A stretch of 64,000 nucleotides of DNA from Hymenobacter nitidus (GCF_020447315.1 NZ_JAJADQ010000008.1:124001-188000); one strand, 5' to 3'. Shown: positions 36,741 through 46,137, numbered from the stretch's first letter. The notes: generated by a model from the letters alone, not told the origin. Program-made: numbers and translations.

Positions 36741-37074
36741 CTTCTAAGGCAGAACGCCATGCCGAATGCAGTGAGGCATTTCGCGTGCTGATGTTGAGTT
36801 TCTACTCAGACCCCGGCCTACGAGGTGCTTCGCGGTGTGCTGCATGACGGTGCTGGCTGGAAAAGCACTTGCTACCGTGTTGTTGAGTTTTGTCACCAAG
36901 GTCGTGCAAGCATATAAGGCTTTGTGGAAGCAGAAGGCGGAAAATTACCGGGCTGGGCTGTTTAGCAAGTGCCTAATTCTTCTAGCTTTAAGGGGGGTAA
37001 AGGCGCGTCACAGGACTGGATGAAGCCAGTCTTGGGGTGCCGTAACCTCACTTCCTCCCCCGAAAAGACCCGGT
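36741..37074. other. Intergenic gap with palindromic remnants
   Basis: No convincing gene; a 62-codon frame at 36835-37023 has unstructured composition. Contains the REP-like pair at 36751-36851 and a second pair of perfect 10-bp inverted ends, GCACTTGCTA at 36865 and TAGCAAGTGC at 36963, enclosing an AT-richer segment. Confidence 0.6.
36751..36851. repeat. Degenerate REP-like inverted pair
   Basis: AGAACGCCATGCC...CAGTGAGGCATTTCG and the complement of CGAGGTGCTTCGCGG...CATGACGGT face each other. They resemble the 17.0-kb palindrome in type but have diverged arms. Confidence 0.55.
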
Positions 37075-38580
37075 ATGATTACGCCTTCGACCCGCCCGAC
37101 CCCGGCCGCTGACCCCGGCCTCAGCAGTGAAGATTTGGCCCCGATTGCACCGGCCGAGCGGCGCTGGGGCACCGGCAACTACGCGGCCCTCTGGATCAGC
37201 ATGAGCCTGTGCATTCCGACCTACATGCTGGCCAGCTCCCTGATTGAGGGCGGCATGAACTGGTGGCAGGCACTGCTGACCATCTTCCTGGGCAACAGCA
37301 TCGTGCTGATTCCTATGCTGCTCAACGGGCGGGCCGGGGCCAAATACGGTATTCCATTTCCGGTCTTGGCCCGGGCCAGCTTCGGGGTGCGCGGGGCCAA
37401 TATTCCGGCCCTGCTGCGCGCCCTGATTGCCTGCGGCTGGTTTGGCATTCAAACCTGGATTGGCGGTTACGCCCTGTATCAGATGGCGGTGCTGTGGCTG
37501 CCTGCCCTGGCTACGCTGCCCGCCGTTTTTCCGGCTTCCTGGGCTCTGGCCACGGGGCCAGCCATTACGTTTGTGCTGTTCTGGGCGCTGAATATGTACG
37601 TGGTGCACCTGGGCGTGGAAAGCATCCGGAAGCTGCTGATGTTCAAAGCGTTTTTCCTGCCGGTAGCGGCACTGGCCTTGCTGTGGTGGGCTATTTCGGC
37701 CGGCAATGGCCTGGGCCCGATTCTGGCTCAGCCCTCCAAATTCACCAGTAGTGCTGCTTTCTGGGCTTTTTTCTTCCCGTCCCTCACCGGCATGGTCGGC
37801 TTCTGGGCAACTCTTTCCCTGAACATTCCCGACTTCACCCGCTACGCTACCAGCCAGCGCGCCCAGCTAGTAGGGCAGGCTCTGGGGCTGCCTACGTCCA
37901 TGACAGTTTTTTCCTTTGTAGGCGTCGTCGTCACGTCGGCTACCTTCGTGATTTACGGCAAAACCATCTGGGACCCGGTGGTGCTGGCCGGCAAGTTCGA
38001 CAGCAAGCTGCTGGTGAGCGTGGCCATGCTGGCCGTGGCCCTATCCACGCTGGCTACCAACATTGCGGCCAACATCGTGAGTCCGGCCAACGACTTTGCC
38101 AACGTCTCGCCCGAGCGTATCTCCTTCAAAGCCGGCGGCTACATTACCGGCGTGCTGGGCTTGCTGATTTTTCCCTGGAAGCTCATTGCCGATCCTTCGG
38201 GCTACATTTTCACCTGGCTCGTGGGCTACTCGGGCCTGCTCGGGCCCATCGGCGGCATCATGCTGGCCGACTATTACCTGCTGCGCAAAGAGCACCTGAA
38301 CGTGCCGGAGCTGTACCAGTACCAGGGCCAATACGCGTACCGGCACGGCTACAACGTGCGGGCCATCGTAGCGCTCATCCTCGGCATTCTGCCCAATGTG
38401 CCGGGCTTTCTGGCGGCCATCGGCGTACTCGACAAGCAAGCAATATGGCCCGGCTTGGCGGCCCTCTACGACTACGCTTGGTTTGTGGGCTTTTGCGTGT
38501 CCGGGGGCATTTACCTGTTGCTTATGGCCCAGGAGCAGCGCGCCCCGGCCTGGGAGAGTGGCGAGATAGTGAAACTGTGA
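37075..38580 (+). CDS. NCS1-family nucleobase/hydantoin:cation symporter
   Basis: Inner-membrane transporter of 501 residues with about 12 hydrophobic helices. Family features: a start with RRWGTGNYAALWISMSLCIPTYMLASSLI, the PFPVLARASFGVRGANIPALLRALIACGWFGIQTWIGG region and NIPDFTRYA. NCS1 members carry purines, pyrimidines, allantoin, hydantoins or thiamine; the substrate cannot be told here. No catabolic partner is adjacent, though the molybdenum hydroxylase genes begin 2 kb downstream. Confidence 0.92.
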   Translation: MITPSTRPTPAADPGLSSEDLAPIAPAERRWGTGNYAALWISMSLCIPTYMLASSLIEGGMNWWQALLTIFLGNSIVLIPMLLNGRAGAKYGIPFPVLARASFGVRGANIPALLRALIACGWFGIQTWIGGYALYQMAVLWLPALATLPAVFPASWALATGPAITFVLFWALNMYVVHLGVESIRKLLMFKAFFLPVAALALLWWAISAGNGLGPILAQPSKFTSSAAFWAFFFPSLTGMVGFWATLSLNIPDFTRYATSQRAQLVGQALGLPTSMTVFSFVGVVVTSATFVIYGKTIWDPVVLAGKFDSKLLVSVAMLAVALSTLATNIAANIVSPANDFANVSPERISFKAGGYITGVLGLLIFPWKLIADPSGYIFTWLVGYSGLLGPIGGIMLADYYLLRKEHLNVPELYQYQGQYAYRHGYNVRAIVALILGILPNVPGFLAAIGVLDKQAIWPGLAALYDYAWFVGFCVSGGIYLLLMAQEQRAPAWESGEIVKL

Positions 38581-39023
38581 GGCGACGCGTGAAACCCGGT
38601 TTCAGCCAAACGCCCTGCGCTTGGAGCAGCGCGCCCACTCCGGCAGTACTCTTTCCACTGGCAACCCGAAAGGCTAGATCCACAAATAGTAGCCGCCCAC
38701 TTTCTTTTCACTTCTGTCTACTCGCCACAAAGTGCTTCCAGTGCATAAAGCAAAAAGCAATTATGTCCTCGGATTGTGAGTAGTTACTTTTCAGCTGTAA
38801 TCATGTTGCAAAGGAGGCTCTTTATTTGGCTGTCGTATGCGTTAAACCGCCGTAGCAGACAGTTGTAGGCTGTTGATGGAGGACAGCTGCCAGCTTTATT
38901 ATTTTTCTGGCTTAATAGTAATTAATTGTAAATCAGTGTTGTGTATAAAAGGTGAGTAAGGACTTACTAAAAATTATGCATCATATAGTGCTACTATAAA
39001 ATTCATCTAGTAATATTGTCACA

Positions 39024-39220
39024 GTTATCAGCTGGCTAATCCCCCCGGCTGGCTGATAACCAAAAAATTCCCACGCCCTGTTTACCAGATGTAACCCCAC
39101 CCCATCTGGAAATACTACTGAGAATTCAACCGGCTCTCCCACTCAGCATGTTGACCTATCGGTATCCCAAAATCTATAGTCGGCCGAACTGGTATCCTAC
39201 CGGTTCGGCCGGTTTGTTTT
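39024..39220 (+). ncRNA. Candidate structured small RNA ending in a terminator
   Basis: Hairpins GTTATCAGC/GCTGATAAC, CCAGATG/CATCTGG and CGGCCGAACTGG/CCGGTTCGGCCG follow each other within 190 nt. The last is followed by GTTTGTTTT, and an AT-rich possible promoter zone precedes the group. No family is recognised; this is a structural guess. Confidence 0.3.
39181..39220 (+). terminator. Rho-independent terminator, rightward
   Basis: CGGCCGAACTGG pairs with CCGGTTCGGCCG (one G-T pair) around a TATCCTA loop, then GTTTGTTTT. No protein gene lies immediately upstream. Confidence 0.7.
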
Positions 39221-39419
39221 CTAGGATAGGTGTCTGAGCCAGCCCGAACAAGCGGGCATGATTCGTCGCTTTGAGTGCTGAAGTGAAGCCGTTCGAAGCA
39301 ATAGCCTGCCACTACCCAAATGCAGGCCAACACCATTCGGCTGGACCTGATGGAGAGTAGAAACGTGGTTTGGAGCGAAACGCGCAGGTTGCCCAGCGCT
39401 TGGGCCAATCAGCCGAAAC

Positions 39420-39450
39420 AAAAAAAGGCGCCCCACCCGGAACGCCCTTT
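39420..39450 (-). terminator. Terminator-like hairpin, leftward
   Basis: Read leftward, AAAGGGCG pairs with CGCCTTT (one bulge) and a run of seven T follows. The nearest leftward gene is the DUF551 gene about 500 bp upstream. Confidence 0.45.
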
Positions 39451-39946
39451 CAATGAATCGTGACCAACGAAAATTCCCACCCAACGTTGGCCCGATCCTT
39501 TATCATAAGCTACAGACCATTTGGTCCGCAGTACTTGTCTGTGTTTTACGACGTTTCCCGGTTGGTGCTTCCGCTTGAAGCCAGCTAGAGAGAAAGCCAG
39601 AAGGAAGCCCTGTTTTTGTGCTTCATTCTATAATACTAAGGTAGGGGCGTAGGAAAGCAATTTCCACTACTATTTTTGCCAATTCTGGTACTATATTGAC
39701 CACAATTGAAGTCTATAAACGCATTTGGCCTGCAGTACAGCACTAGCATCTCGTAGCACTGAGCGCAACAAGCGCCCTGCTTTTATGTGAAATTATAGGG
39801 TAATGGCCTGTTGTAATGGGGGTTATATTTTGAAAAAGTAAGGCTAAGAAAGCCTGATGTGCTAAAGCAGCACCGGATAGCTTGTGGAGTAGACTTTGCA
39901 CGCGTAGCAGAGTAGCACAAGACTCTGTGCCGCTGCGTAATCAACC

Positions 39947-40186
39947 CTAATCAGCAGTCGGGGGAGCAGGGAGCGGCATCCAGTGCGTGACGCCTTTCAC
40001 GTAGCGGTCAACACCGTTGCGGTCGGGCATAACGAACATGTGGGCCGATTTGGAAGCATTGGACGGCTTATAGGTAGCCACCGTTATTTCCAGCCAGGAG
40101 GAGGGGACGTACACCAGCACCTGCTGATTGGGTTGGGGCAGCTGCTGGGCGCGCGCAATCCAGGAGGGGGGAACAACCGACGACAT
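39947..40186 (-). CDS. DUF551-type small protein
   Basis: 79 residues. The C-terminal half reads VKGVTHWMPLPAPP, the hallmark ending of DUF551 proteins, and the PNQQVLVYVPSSWLEITVATY stretch fits the rest of that short domain. Such proteins are common in phages and mobile DNA as well as chromosomes; function unknown. It stands alone in a poorly coding region, with a TTATTTTG box about 23-30 bp before the ATG as a possible -7 element. Confidence 0.7.
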   Translation of the reverse strand: MSSVVPPSWIARAQQLPQPNQQVLVYVPSSWLEITVATYKPSNASKSAHMFVMPDRNGVDRYVKGVTHWMPLPAPPTAD

Positions 40187-40552
40187 AGGCTGGCGAAAGT
40201 GTGAGCCGCAAAATAAGGACTATTTGCCCCAGGGTCTGCACCGGGGCGGCAGCGAGCCGGGTTTCCACGGGTCCGGCAGCCACCGTTGCCACGGCTTATT
40301 CCCGCTGGCCCGGGTCATTTGTGGCTTCCCTGCAACCTCAACAATGCCCTGTCGTAAGCAATAGGCTGCTGGATTCGGGCTCATAGCTTGAAAAAGAATT
40401 TTTTGCTGCCCCGCATAACCTGCGGCCCTATTGGTAGTTAGCTACCTGTGCTGTTGGGCCGGGGCCTGCCAGTCAGGCGCCTTGTGCTGGCCCTGGCTAC
40501 TGTTGAAGTGGGCTGTTGTCATATCTGTTAGTCATTTGAATCTGCTACTGCC
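40187..40552. other. Divergent intergenic region before the molybdenum enzyme operon
   Basis: Gap between the leftward DUF551 gene and the rightward oxidoreductase operon. It should contain promoters for both. TATCTGTT at 40522 is a weak -7 candidate; no operator, repeat or gene is evident. Confidence 0.4.
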
Positions 40553-41179
40553 ATGAGTCAAGATCTATTCCCTGCTGATTCAGCAGCAACCCCACCCGAG
40601 GACGGCTCCCGCCGCTCCTTTATCAAGCAGGCCGGCGGCATTCTGGGCCTGGCGCTGGCGCCCCCGCTGCTCAGCCAGGCCGAGCGGCTGACGGCCTTCT
40701 CCAAAACGGTGGAAGGCGTGACGAGCATGACCCTGAAGGTGAACGGCACAGCCCGTACCCTGCAGGCCGAGCCCCGGGTGAGTCTGCTCGACGCCCTGCG
40801 CGAAAACCTCGACCTGACCGGTACCAAGAAAGGCTGCGACCATGGGCAGTGTGGCGCCTGCACCGTGCTCGTTGATGGCAAGCGCATCAATTCCTGCCTC
40901 ACATTGGCCGTAATGAACCAGGGCAAGGAAATCACCACGATTGAGGGCTTGGCGAAAGGCGAGGAGCTGCACCCCATGCAGGCCGCTTTCCTCAAACACG
41001 ACGGATTTCAGTGCGGCTATTGCACACCCGGCCAGATTATGTCGGGGGTGGCCTGCGTGCAGGAAGGTCACGCCAAAACCGACGACCAGACCCGCGAATG
41101 GATGAGCGGCAACCTGTGCCGCTGTGGCGCCTACCCCAACATCGTGGCTGCCGTGCGCGAAGTGGCCGGCAAAGCCTAG
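40553..41179 (+). CDS. Aldehyde oxidoreductase [2Fe-2S] subunit, Tat-exported (PaoA/YagT-like)
   Basis: 208 residues. A twin-arginine signal (SRRSFIKQAGGILGLAL, about 19-35) sends the folded complex across the inner membrane. A plant-type [2Fe-2S] site uses Cys95, Cys100, Cys103 and Cys115 (GCDHGQCGACTVLVDG), and the second cluster uses Cys154, Cys157, Cys189 and Cys191 (CGYCTPG, CRCGAYP). It passes electrons from the molybdenum centre to the FAD subunit. Adjacent genes supply the FAD and molybdenum subunits. Substrate is likely an aldehyde, by PaoABC similarity. Confidence 0.94.
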   Translation: MSQDLFPADSAATPPEDGSRRSFIKQAGGILGLALAPPLLSQAERLTAFSKTVEGVTSMTLKVNGTARTLQAEPRVSLLDALRENLDLTGTKKGCDHGQCGACTVLVDGKRINSCLTLAVMNQGKEITTIEGLAKGEELHPMQAAFLKHDGFQCGYCTPGQIMSGVACVQEGHAKTDDQTREWMSGNLCRCGAYPNIVAAVREVAGKA

Positions 41180-41300
41180 TGGTGCATTGGTGAGGTGGTA
41201 AACTGGTGCGTTGCTGTTCAGGCGGCGCCCTTGGCGCCAGGCACGCCACCAGAATATCAGACTCGCCAGCTCACTACTTCACCATCTCACTACTGCTCAG
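41180..41300. repeat. TTAGTGA/GTGAGGTGG-type intergenic element
   Basis: TGGTGAGGTGGTAAACTGGTG is opposed by CACTACTTCACCATCTCACTA about 75 bp later, an imperfect palindrome similar in word content to the elements at 12.8 and 54.5 kb. It lies between two genes of one operon. Confidence 0.5.
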
Positions 41301-42281
41301 ATGAACAATTTCAGCTACACCCCGGCCGCTACGGCCAAGGAGGCCATCGGCATCCGGAAAGATAAAAAGGATGCGGCCTACATTGCCGGCGGCACCACGC
41401 TGCTGGATTTGATGAAGGCCAACGTGGAGCAGCACCCGCAGCTGGTCGATATCAATATGCTGCCTTTCAAAGGCATTCAGGAAACCACCGACGGGCTGCG
41501 CATCGGCTCGATGGAGCGCATGAGCGACGTGGGCGAAAACGCCCTGGTCGTGCAGCAGTATCCGGTTATTTCGGAGGCCCTGCTGCTGAGCGCCTCGCCC
41601 CAGCTGCGCAATATGGCCAGCATCGGCGGCAACCTGCTGCAGCGCACCCGCTGCGGCTACTTCCGCGACCCGGCCTTCCCCTGCAACAAGCGTAACCCCG
41701 GCTCGGGCTGCCCCGCCCAGCAGGGCGACAACCGCAACCTGGCCATTCTGGGTACCTCAGAGGCCTGCATTGCCACCAACCCCGGCGACCTGGCCGTGGC
41801 CCTGGTAGCCCTGGATGCGGTAGTGACGCTGGAAAACGCCAAGGGTAAGCAGCGCCGCGTACCCCTGCTCGACTTTCACCTGCTGCCCGGCACCACGCCC
41901 CAGCGTGAAACCGTCATTGAGCCCGACGAGCTGATTGTGGCCGTAACGGTGCCCGCCGCCGCCCACGCCCGCAAGTCGCACTACGTGAAGGTGCGCGACC
42001 GGGCCTCCTACGCCTTTGCGCTGGTGTCGGCGGCCGTGGGCCTCGATGTGCAGGGCGGGCAAATCCGCTCGGCGCGTATTGCTCTGGGCGGCGTGGGTAC
42101 CAAGCCCTGGCGGGCCCAGGAAGCCGAAAAGCTGCTCATTGGCAAGCCGGCTACCGAGGAAAACTTCCGGGCCGCCGCCGCTGCCGCCGTACGCGGCGCC
42201 CAGCCCCGGGAGCACAACCGCTTCAAGGTCGAGATGGTCCAGAAAACGGTAGTGCAGGCCCTGCAGGAGCTGATGGCCTGA
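41301..42281 (+). CDS. Aldehyde oxidoreductase FAD-binding subunit with [4Fe-4S] insert (PaoB/YagS-like)
   Basis: 326 residues from the ATG at 41301; the frame opens earlier at 41211, but that part is repeat DNA. FAD-binding motifs YIAGGTTLLDLMK and NMASIGGNLLQ are clear. An inserted Cys-rich loop (Cys118, Cys128, Cys137 and Cys156 around RTRCGYFRDPAFPCNKRNPG) matches the extra [4Fe-4S] cluster known in PaoB. C-terminal CO dehydrogenase flavoprotein-type domain from about 210. Electron exit unit of the complex. Confidence 0.94.
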   Translation: MNNFSYTPAATAKEAIGIRKDKKDAAYIAGGTTLLDLMKANVEQHPQLVDINMLPFKGIQETTDGLRIGSMERMSDVGENALVVQQYPVISEALLLSASPQLRNMASIGGNLLQRTRCGYFRDPAFPCNKRNPGSGCPAQQGDNRNLAILGTSEACIATNPGDLAVALVALDAVVTLENAKGKQRRVPLLDFHLLPGTTPQRETVIEPDELIVAVTVPAAAHARKSHYVKVRDRASYAFALVSAAVGLDVQGGQIRSARIALGGVGTKPWRAQEAEKLLIGKPATEENFRAAAAAAVRGAQPREHNRFKVEMVQKTVVQALQELMA

Positions 42282-42340
42282 GCCGGTAATGACATTCTCC
42301 TCTCAGTATTCTTATCGTTAACGGAGCATCTGCTTGTAGT

Positions 42341-44680
42341 ATGGATACCACCGAACCAGCATTCTTTGAAACCAATGGCCCCGGTACCGGCGGCGTAGTC
42401 GGCCTGCCCCTCGACCGGGTCGACGGCTTTGCCAAAGTAACGGGCCAGGCCAAATATTCGGCCGAGTACAAGCTGCCCGGCCTGACTTACGGCGTGTTGC
42501 GCACCAGTGAAATTGCCCGGGGCAAGATTCAAAGCATCGATACGACAGCCGCCGCCAAGGAGCCGGGCGTCATTGCCATCCTGACGCACCTGAACCTGCC
42601 CAAGCTGGCCAAAACGCCCAACGACGCGGAAGGCAAAAAGGCCATCGGCGCGCCTATGGGCTTCCTGCCCCTGACTTCGGACCAGATTCACTACGCCGGC
42701 CAGCCGGTAGCCCTGGTGGTGGCCGATACCTACGACCGGGCCGTGCACGCGGCTACGCTGGTACGGGTGCAGTATGCCACGGAGAAGCCCATTGTCTCGT
42801 TTCTAGACCCCAAGGCCCAGCTGTTTGACCCGCTGAAAGTGCAGGATGGCAAAACGCCCGGCCACACCAAGCGCGGCAACGCCCAGGAGGCTTTTGCCGC
42901 TGCCCCGGTGCAGCTCACGGCCACCTACGAGCACGCCATCAACCACCACAACCCCATGGAGCCCGGCGCTACCACCGCCGTGTGGGAAGCAGCCGACCGG
43001 CTGACGGTGTACGAGTCGACGCAGGGCGTGACGCGTACCCAGAAAGCTCTTTCTACGATGCTGGGGCTGCCCACCGAGCAGGTGCGCGTGATTACCAAGT
43101 ACCTCGGCGGCGGCTTTGGCTGCAAAGGCTCCAGCTGGCCCCACACCATTCTGACGGTACAGGCCGCCAAGGCCGTGGGGCGGCCCGTGCGCCTCTCGCT
43201 CACCCGTCCGCAGATGTTTACCGGCATGGGCCACCGCGAAGACCAGCACCAGACGCTCAAGCTGGGGGCAACGAAGGACGGCAAGCTCACGGCCCTGATT
43301 CACGAGAAAACGTCGACTACTTCGCCCTGGGACAACTACGCCGAGCCCAACAGCCGCATCATCAACCTGCTCTACGCGTGCCCTACTTTCGAGTCGACTT
43401 ACCAGCTGGCCCGGGCCAATGTGATGACCTCGACCTTTACCCGGGCCCCCGGCGAGGCACCCGGCTCGTTTGCCATCGAGTGCTCGATGGACGATCTGGC
43501 CTATCAGCTGGGCATCGACCCGCTGCAGATCCGGTTGCTGAATTACGCCGACAAGGACCCCACCAACGGCAAGCCCTGGAGCAGCAAAAGCCTGAAGCAG
43601 TGCTACGCCCGCGGGGCTGAGCTCTTTGGTTGGAGCAAGCGCAACCCTAAAGCCGGTATGACGCGCCAGGGCCGCTACCTCATCGGTTGGGGTATGGCCA
43701 CCGCTTCCTATCCGGTGCACAACAACCAGGGTACGGCCCGGGTACGCCTCTACGCCGATGGCCACGCCGTGGTGCAGACCGGCGCCACTGACCTGGGTAC
43801 CGGCACTTACACCGTTATGACGCAGGTAGCTGCCGATTCGCTGGGTATTGCCCCCGATAAAGTACGCTTCGAGCTGGGGGATACCCAGTTGCCCACGGCC
43901 CCCAACTCGGGCGGCTCGGTGGCGGCCGGTACGGTGTCGTCGTCCATTTACATGGCGGCCCAGGATGTGTGGCAGAAGCTGACCAAGCTGGCCGTGCAGG
44001 ACAGCAAGTCGCCGCTGTACCGGGCCAAGGCTGCTGATGTGGTAGTGGAGAAAGGCCGGCTGATGCTCAAGACCGACAAGACGAAAGGCGAAGACTTCAT
44101 GGCCCTGATGAAGCGCGCCGAAATGGCCGACATCGAAGGTATGGGCAACGGCAAGTACGGCGCGGGCTACGAAACCGGCCGCGCCGCCGGCCCCGCCGAC
44201 TCGGGCCACCAGGACGACAAGGGCGGCCACTCCATGCACTCCTTCGGCGCCCACTTCTGCGAGGTACGCGTCGACCCTGAGGTGGGCACCGTGCGCGTCA
44301 CGCGCTGGGTGAGCGTGCACGCGGCCGGCCGCATTCTAAACGCCAAGACAGCTCGCTCCCAGATTATCGGCGGCAGCATCTTTGGTATCGGGGCGGCCCT
44401 GATGGAGGAAACCTTCCGGGACCCCAACCTGGCCCGCTACACCAATGCCAGCCTGGGCGAATACCACATTCCCGTCAACGCCGACATTCCGGATATGACC
44501 GTGGAGTTTATCGAAGAACACGACCCGTATATCAACGCCATGGGTGTAAAGGGCATCGGCGAAATATCAATGGTGGGCGTGTCGGCTGCCGTGGCTAACG
44601 CCATTTTCCACGCCACGGGCAAGCGGATTCGCAGCCTGCCCATCACCCCGGACAAGGTGATGAACAGCCTGGCCGTGTAG
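42341..44680 (+). CDS. Aldehyde oxidoreductase molybdenum-cofactor subunit (PaoC/YagR-like)
   Basis: 779 residues of the xanthine oxidase family. Begins with the a/b hammerhead (LDRVDGFAKVTGQAKYSAEY), then cofactor-binding loops (YLGGGFGCKG, RAPGEAPGSFAIECSMDDLA, GATDLGTGTYTVMTQVAAD) and catalytic Glu about 741 in VKGIGEISM. No own signal peptide; it should be carried across with the Tat subunit. Start at 42341 leaves a 59-bp gap after the FAD subunit. Oxidises aldehydes to acids, perhaps aromatic aldehydes from plant matter. Confidence 0.94.
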   Translation: MDTTEPAFFETNGPGTGGVVGLPLDRVDGFAKVTGQAKYSAEYKLPGLTYGVLRTSEIARGKIQSIDTTAAAKEPGVIAILTHLNLPKLAKTPNDAEGKKAIGAPMGFLPLTSDQIHYAGQPVALVVADTYDRAVHAATLVRVQYATEKPIVSFLDPKAQLFDPLKVQDGKTPGHTKRGNAQEAFAAAPVQLTATYEHAINHHNPMEPGATTAVWEAADRLTVYESTQGVTRTQKALSTMLGLPTEQVRVITKYLGGGFGCKGSSWPHTILTVQAAKAVGRPVRLSLTRPQMFTGMGHREDQHQTLKLGATKDGKLTALIHEKTSTTSPWDNYAEPNSRIINLLYACPTFESTYQLARANVMTSTFTRAPGEAPGSFAIECSMDDLAYQLGIDPLQIRLLNYADKDPTNGKPWSSKSLKQCYARGAELFGWSKRNPKAGMTRQGRYLIGWGMATASYPVHNNQGTARVRLYADGHAVVQTGATDLGTGTYTVMTQVAADSLGIAPDKVRFELGDTQLPTAPNSGGSVAAGTVSSSIYMAAQDVWQKLTKLAVQDSKSPLYRAKAADVVVEKGRLMLKTDKTKGEDFMALMKRAEMADIEGMGNGKYGAGYETGRAAGPADSGHQDDKGGHSMHSFGAHFCEVRVDPEVGTVRVTRWVSVHAAGRILNAKTARSQIIGGSIFGIGAALMEETFRDPNLARYTNASLGEYHIPVNADIPDMTVEFIEEHDPYINAMGVKGIGEISMVGVSAAVANAIFHATGKRIRSLPITPDKVMNSLAV

Positions 44681-44949
44681 GTATGGTATAGAGCTAAGGA
44701 CAAGAACGAATTCCCCTCCTTCCTTTAAGGAGGGGTGCCCGCAGGGCGGGGTGGTTCAATCGTAAGAACGACGCCAGAGTGTTAGTCCTAGTCCTAGAAT
44801 TCATTCAATGCTGCTCAACCACCCCTAACCCCGGTCCGCTTGATGCGCGGAGTTATCTGAGGAGGGGAACTAGCCCTTAGCCTTAAATAGCTTCTTCGTA
44901 GCCTTAGCCGCCTTCTTTGCGTAGTATCTACCCGCTACGCCTTTAGTAT
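44681..44949. other. Gap between the oxidoreductase large subunit and xdhC
   Basis: No gene. Almost filled by the palindromic element at 44708-44870 and followed by an AT-richer segment before xdhC that may hold a promoter. Confidence 0.6.
44708..44870. repeat. Intergenic palindrome of the CCCCTCCTT/AAGGAGGGG type
   Basis: Outer arms TTCCCCTCCT near 44711 and AGGAGGGGAA near 44860 are inverted, as are GGGGTGGTTCA near 44749 and CTCAACCACCCC near 44814. Looks like a non-autonomous repeat with nested arms. Confidence 0.7.
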
Positions 44950-46137
44950 ATGACCGAATTACAGCGCCTACTTATTGCCTACGACGAGCACCGCACGGCG
45001 GGCCGCGCCTGCGCCCTGGCCTCGGTAGTCGATGTGGCGGGCTCAGCCTACCGCCGGCCCGGAGCCCGCATGCTCGTGACGGAGGAAGGCCAGCTCACCG
45101 GGGCCATTAGCGGGGGCTGCCTGGAAGGCGACGCCCGTCGCCGCGCCCGCCAAACGATTCTGCAGGGCCGACCCACCGTGGTTACCTACGACTCCACCGA
45201 CCCCGACGATGACCTGCAGTTCGGGGCGGCGCTGGGCTGCCAGGGCGTAGTCCAGATCCTGCTCGAGCCGCTCGACTTCCAGAACCCCGACAACCCGCTG
45301 GAGCTGTTGCGGCGCTGGGCCGCGGGGGTGGAAGCGCCGGCCGTGGTAGCCACCGTGTTCGGTATGGGCGGTACCGGCGCGGCTGCCCAGATGGGTGAGC
45401 GGCTCCTGCTGCTGGCCGACGGTGGGGTGGAGGGCAACCTGACGGCCGGTTCGGAGCTGTACGAGGCAATTCTGAGCGACGCCCGCGCCGCTCTGACCGC
45501 CGGGCAGCCCGCCACGCGCCACTACGCCGCCGGGGCGGGCACCGTGCGCGTGTGCCTGGAGATAGTGCGGCCCCCGGTGCGCCTTACCGTGTATGGGGCC
45601 GGCAACGACGTGCAGCCCGTAGTGCGCCTGGCGGCCGGCCTGGGCTGGCGGGTGCAGGTCGTGGATGGGCGCCCCAACCAGGCCCAGGCCCTGCGGTTTC
45701 CGGAGGCCGAGGACGTACGGGTGCTGCCCCTGGCCCAGATTGAGGCCGAGCCGCACGATACCAGCTTTGCCCTGCTGATGACCCACAACTACTACTACGA
45801 CCTGGCCGTGCTGCGCCATCTGCTGGCCGCACCCACCCGCTACATCGGGCTGCTGGGGCCGCGCAAGAAGTACGAGCGGCTGCTGGATGAGCTGCAGCAG
45901 GACGTGCCCGACGCCGCCCGCCAGCTCGCCGGCCGCCTGTACAGCCCCATCGGGCTGAACCTGGGCGGCGAAACACCGGAGGAAATTGCCCTGTCCATTG
46001 TGGCCGAAATTCAGGCGGTGCTGGCCGGGCGTCCCGCCGGTTTCCTGCGCGACTCCCCCGACCCGATTCACCCGCCGCTGCACGCCACCGCGCCGCTGGT
46101 AGTGGAAGGCCGGGCCGACGCGGCCTGTAGCCTCTAA
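44950..46137 (+). CDS. XdhC/CoxI-family molybdenum cofactor maturation protein
   Basis: 395 residues. N-terminal XdhC domain (about 10-80: VVDVAGSAYRRPGARMLV, GAISGGCLEGD) and C-terminal Rossmann domain (about 215-350: VYGAGNDVQPVVRLAAGLGW, YIGLLGPRKKYERLL). XdhC/PaoD proteins bind the molybdenum cofactor, help sulfurate it and insert it into the enzyme. Role here: maturation of the oxidoreductase encoded upstream. Confidence 0.93.
   Translation: MTELQRLLIAYDEHRTAGRACALASVVDVAGSAYRRPGARMLVTEEGQLTGAISGGCLEGDARRRARQTILQGRPTVVTYDSTDPDDDLQFGAALGCQGVVQILLEPLDFQNPDNPLELLRRWAAGVEAPAVVATVFGMGGTGAAAQMGERLLLLADGGVEGNLTAGSELYEAILSDARAALTAGQPATRHYAAGAGTVRVCLEIVRPPVRLTVYGAGNDVQPVVRLAAGLGWRVQVVDGRPNQAQALRFPEAEDVRVLPLAQIEAEPHDTSFALLMTHNYYYDLAVLRHLLAAPTRYIGLLGPRKKYERLLDELQQDVPDAARQLAGRLYSPIGLNLGGETPEEIALSIVAEIQAVLAGRPAGFLRDSPDPIHPPLHATAPLVVEGRADAACSL

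Larger units (their letters stand above)
38581..39946. other. AT-richer 1.4-kb gap without convincing genes
   Basis: Local composition falls well below that of the flanking genes, especially 38880-39020 and 39640-39860. Candidate reading frames are short, overlap terminator hairpins and have no recognisable protein pattern. The gap holds three rightward hairpins (39024-39060, 39085-39109, 39181-39212) and one leftward terminator (about 39420-39450). It could hold a small RNA, a decayed gene or a scar of transferred DNA. Confidence 0.6.

Noticed and set aside
36835..37023. 62-codon frame in the 36.8-kb gap
   Set aside because: Starts within a repeat remnant, no conserved pattern, no promoter or partner.
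39115..39484. Two minus-strand frames of 97 and 87 codons
   Set aside because: Both cross terminator-like hairpins and show no recognisable domain.
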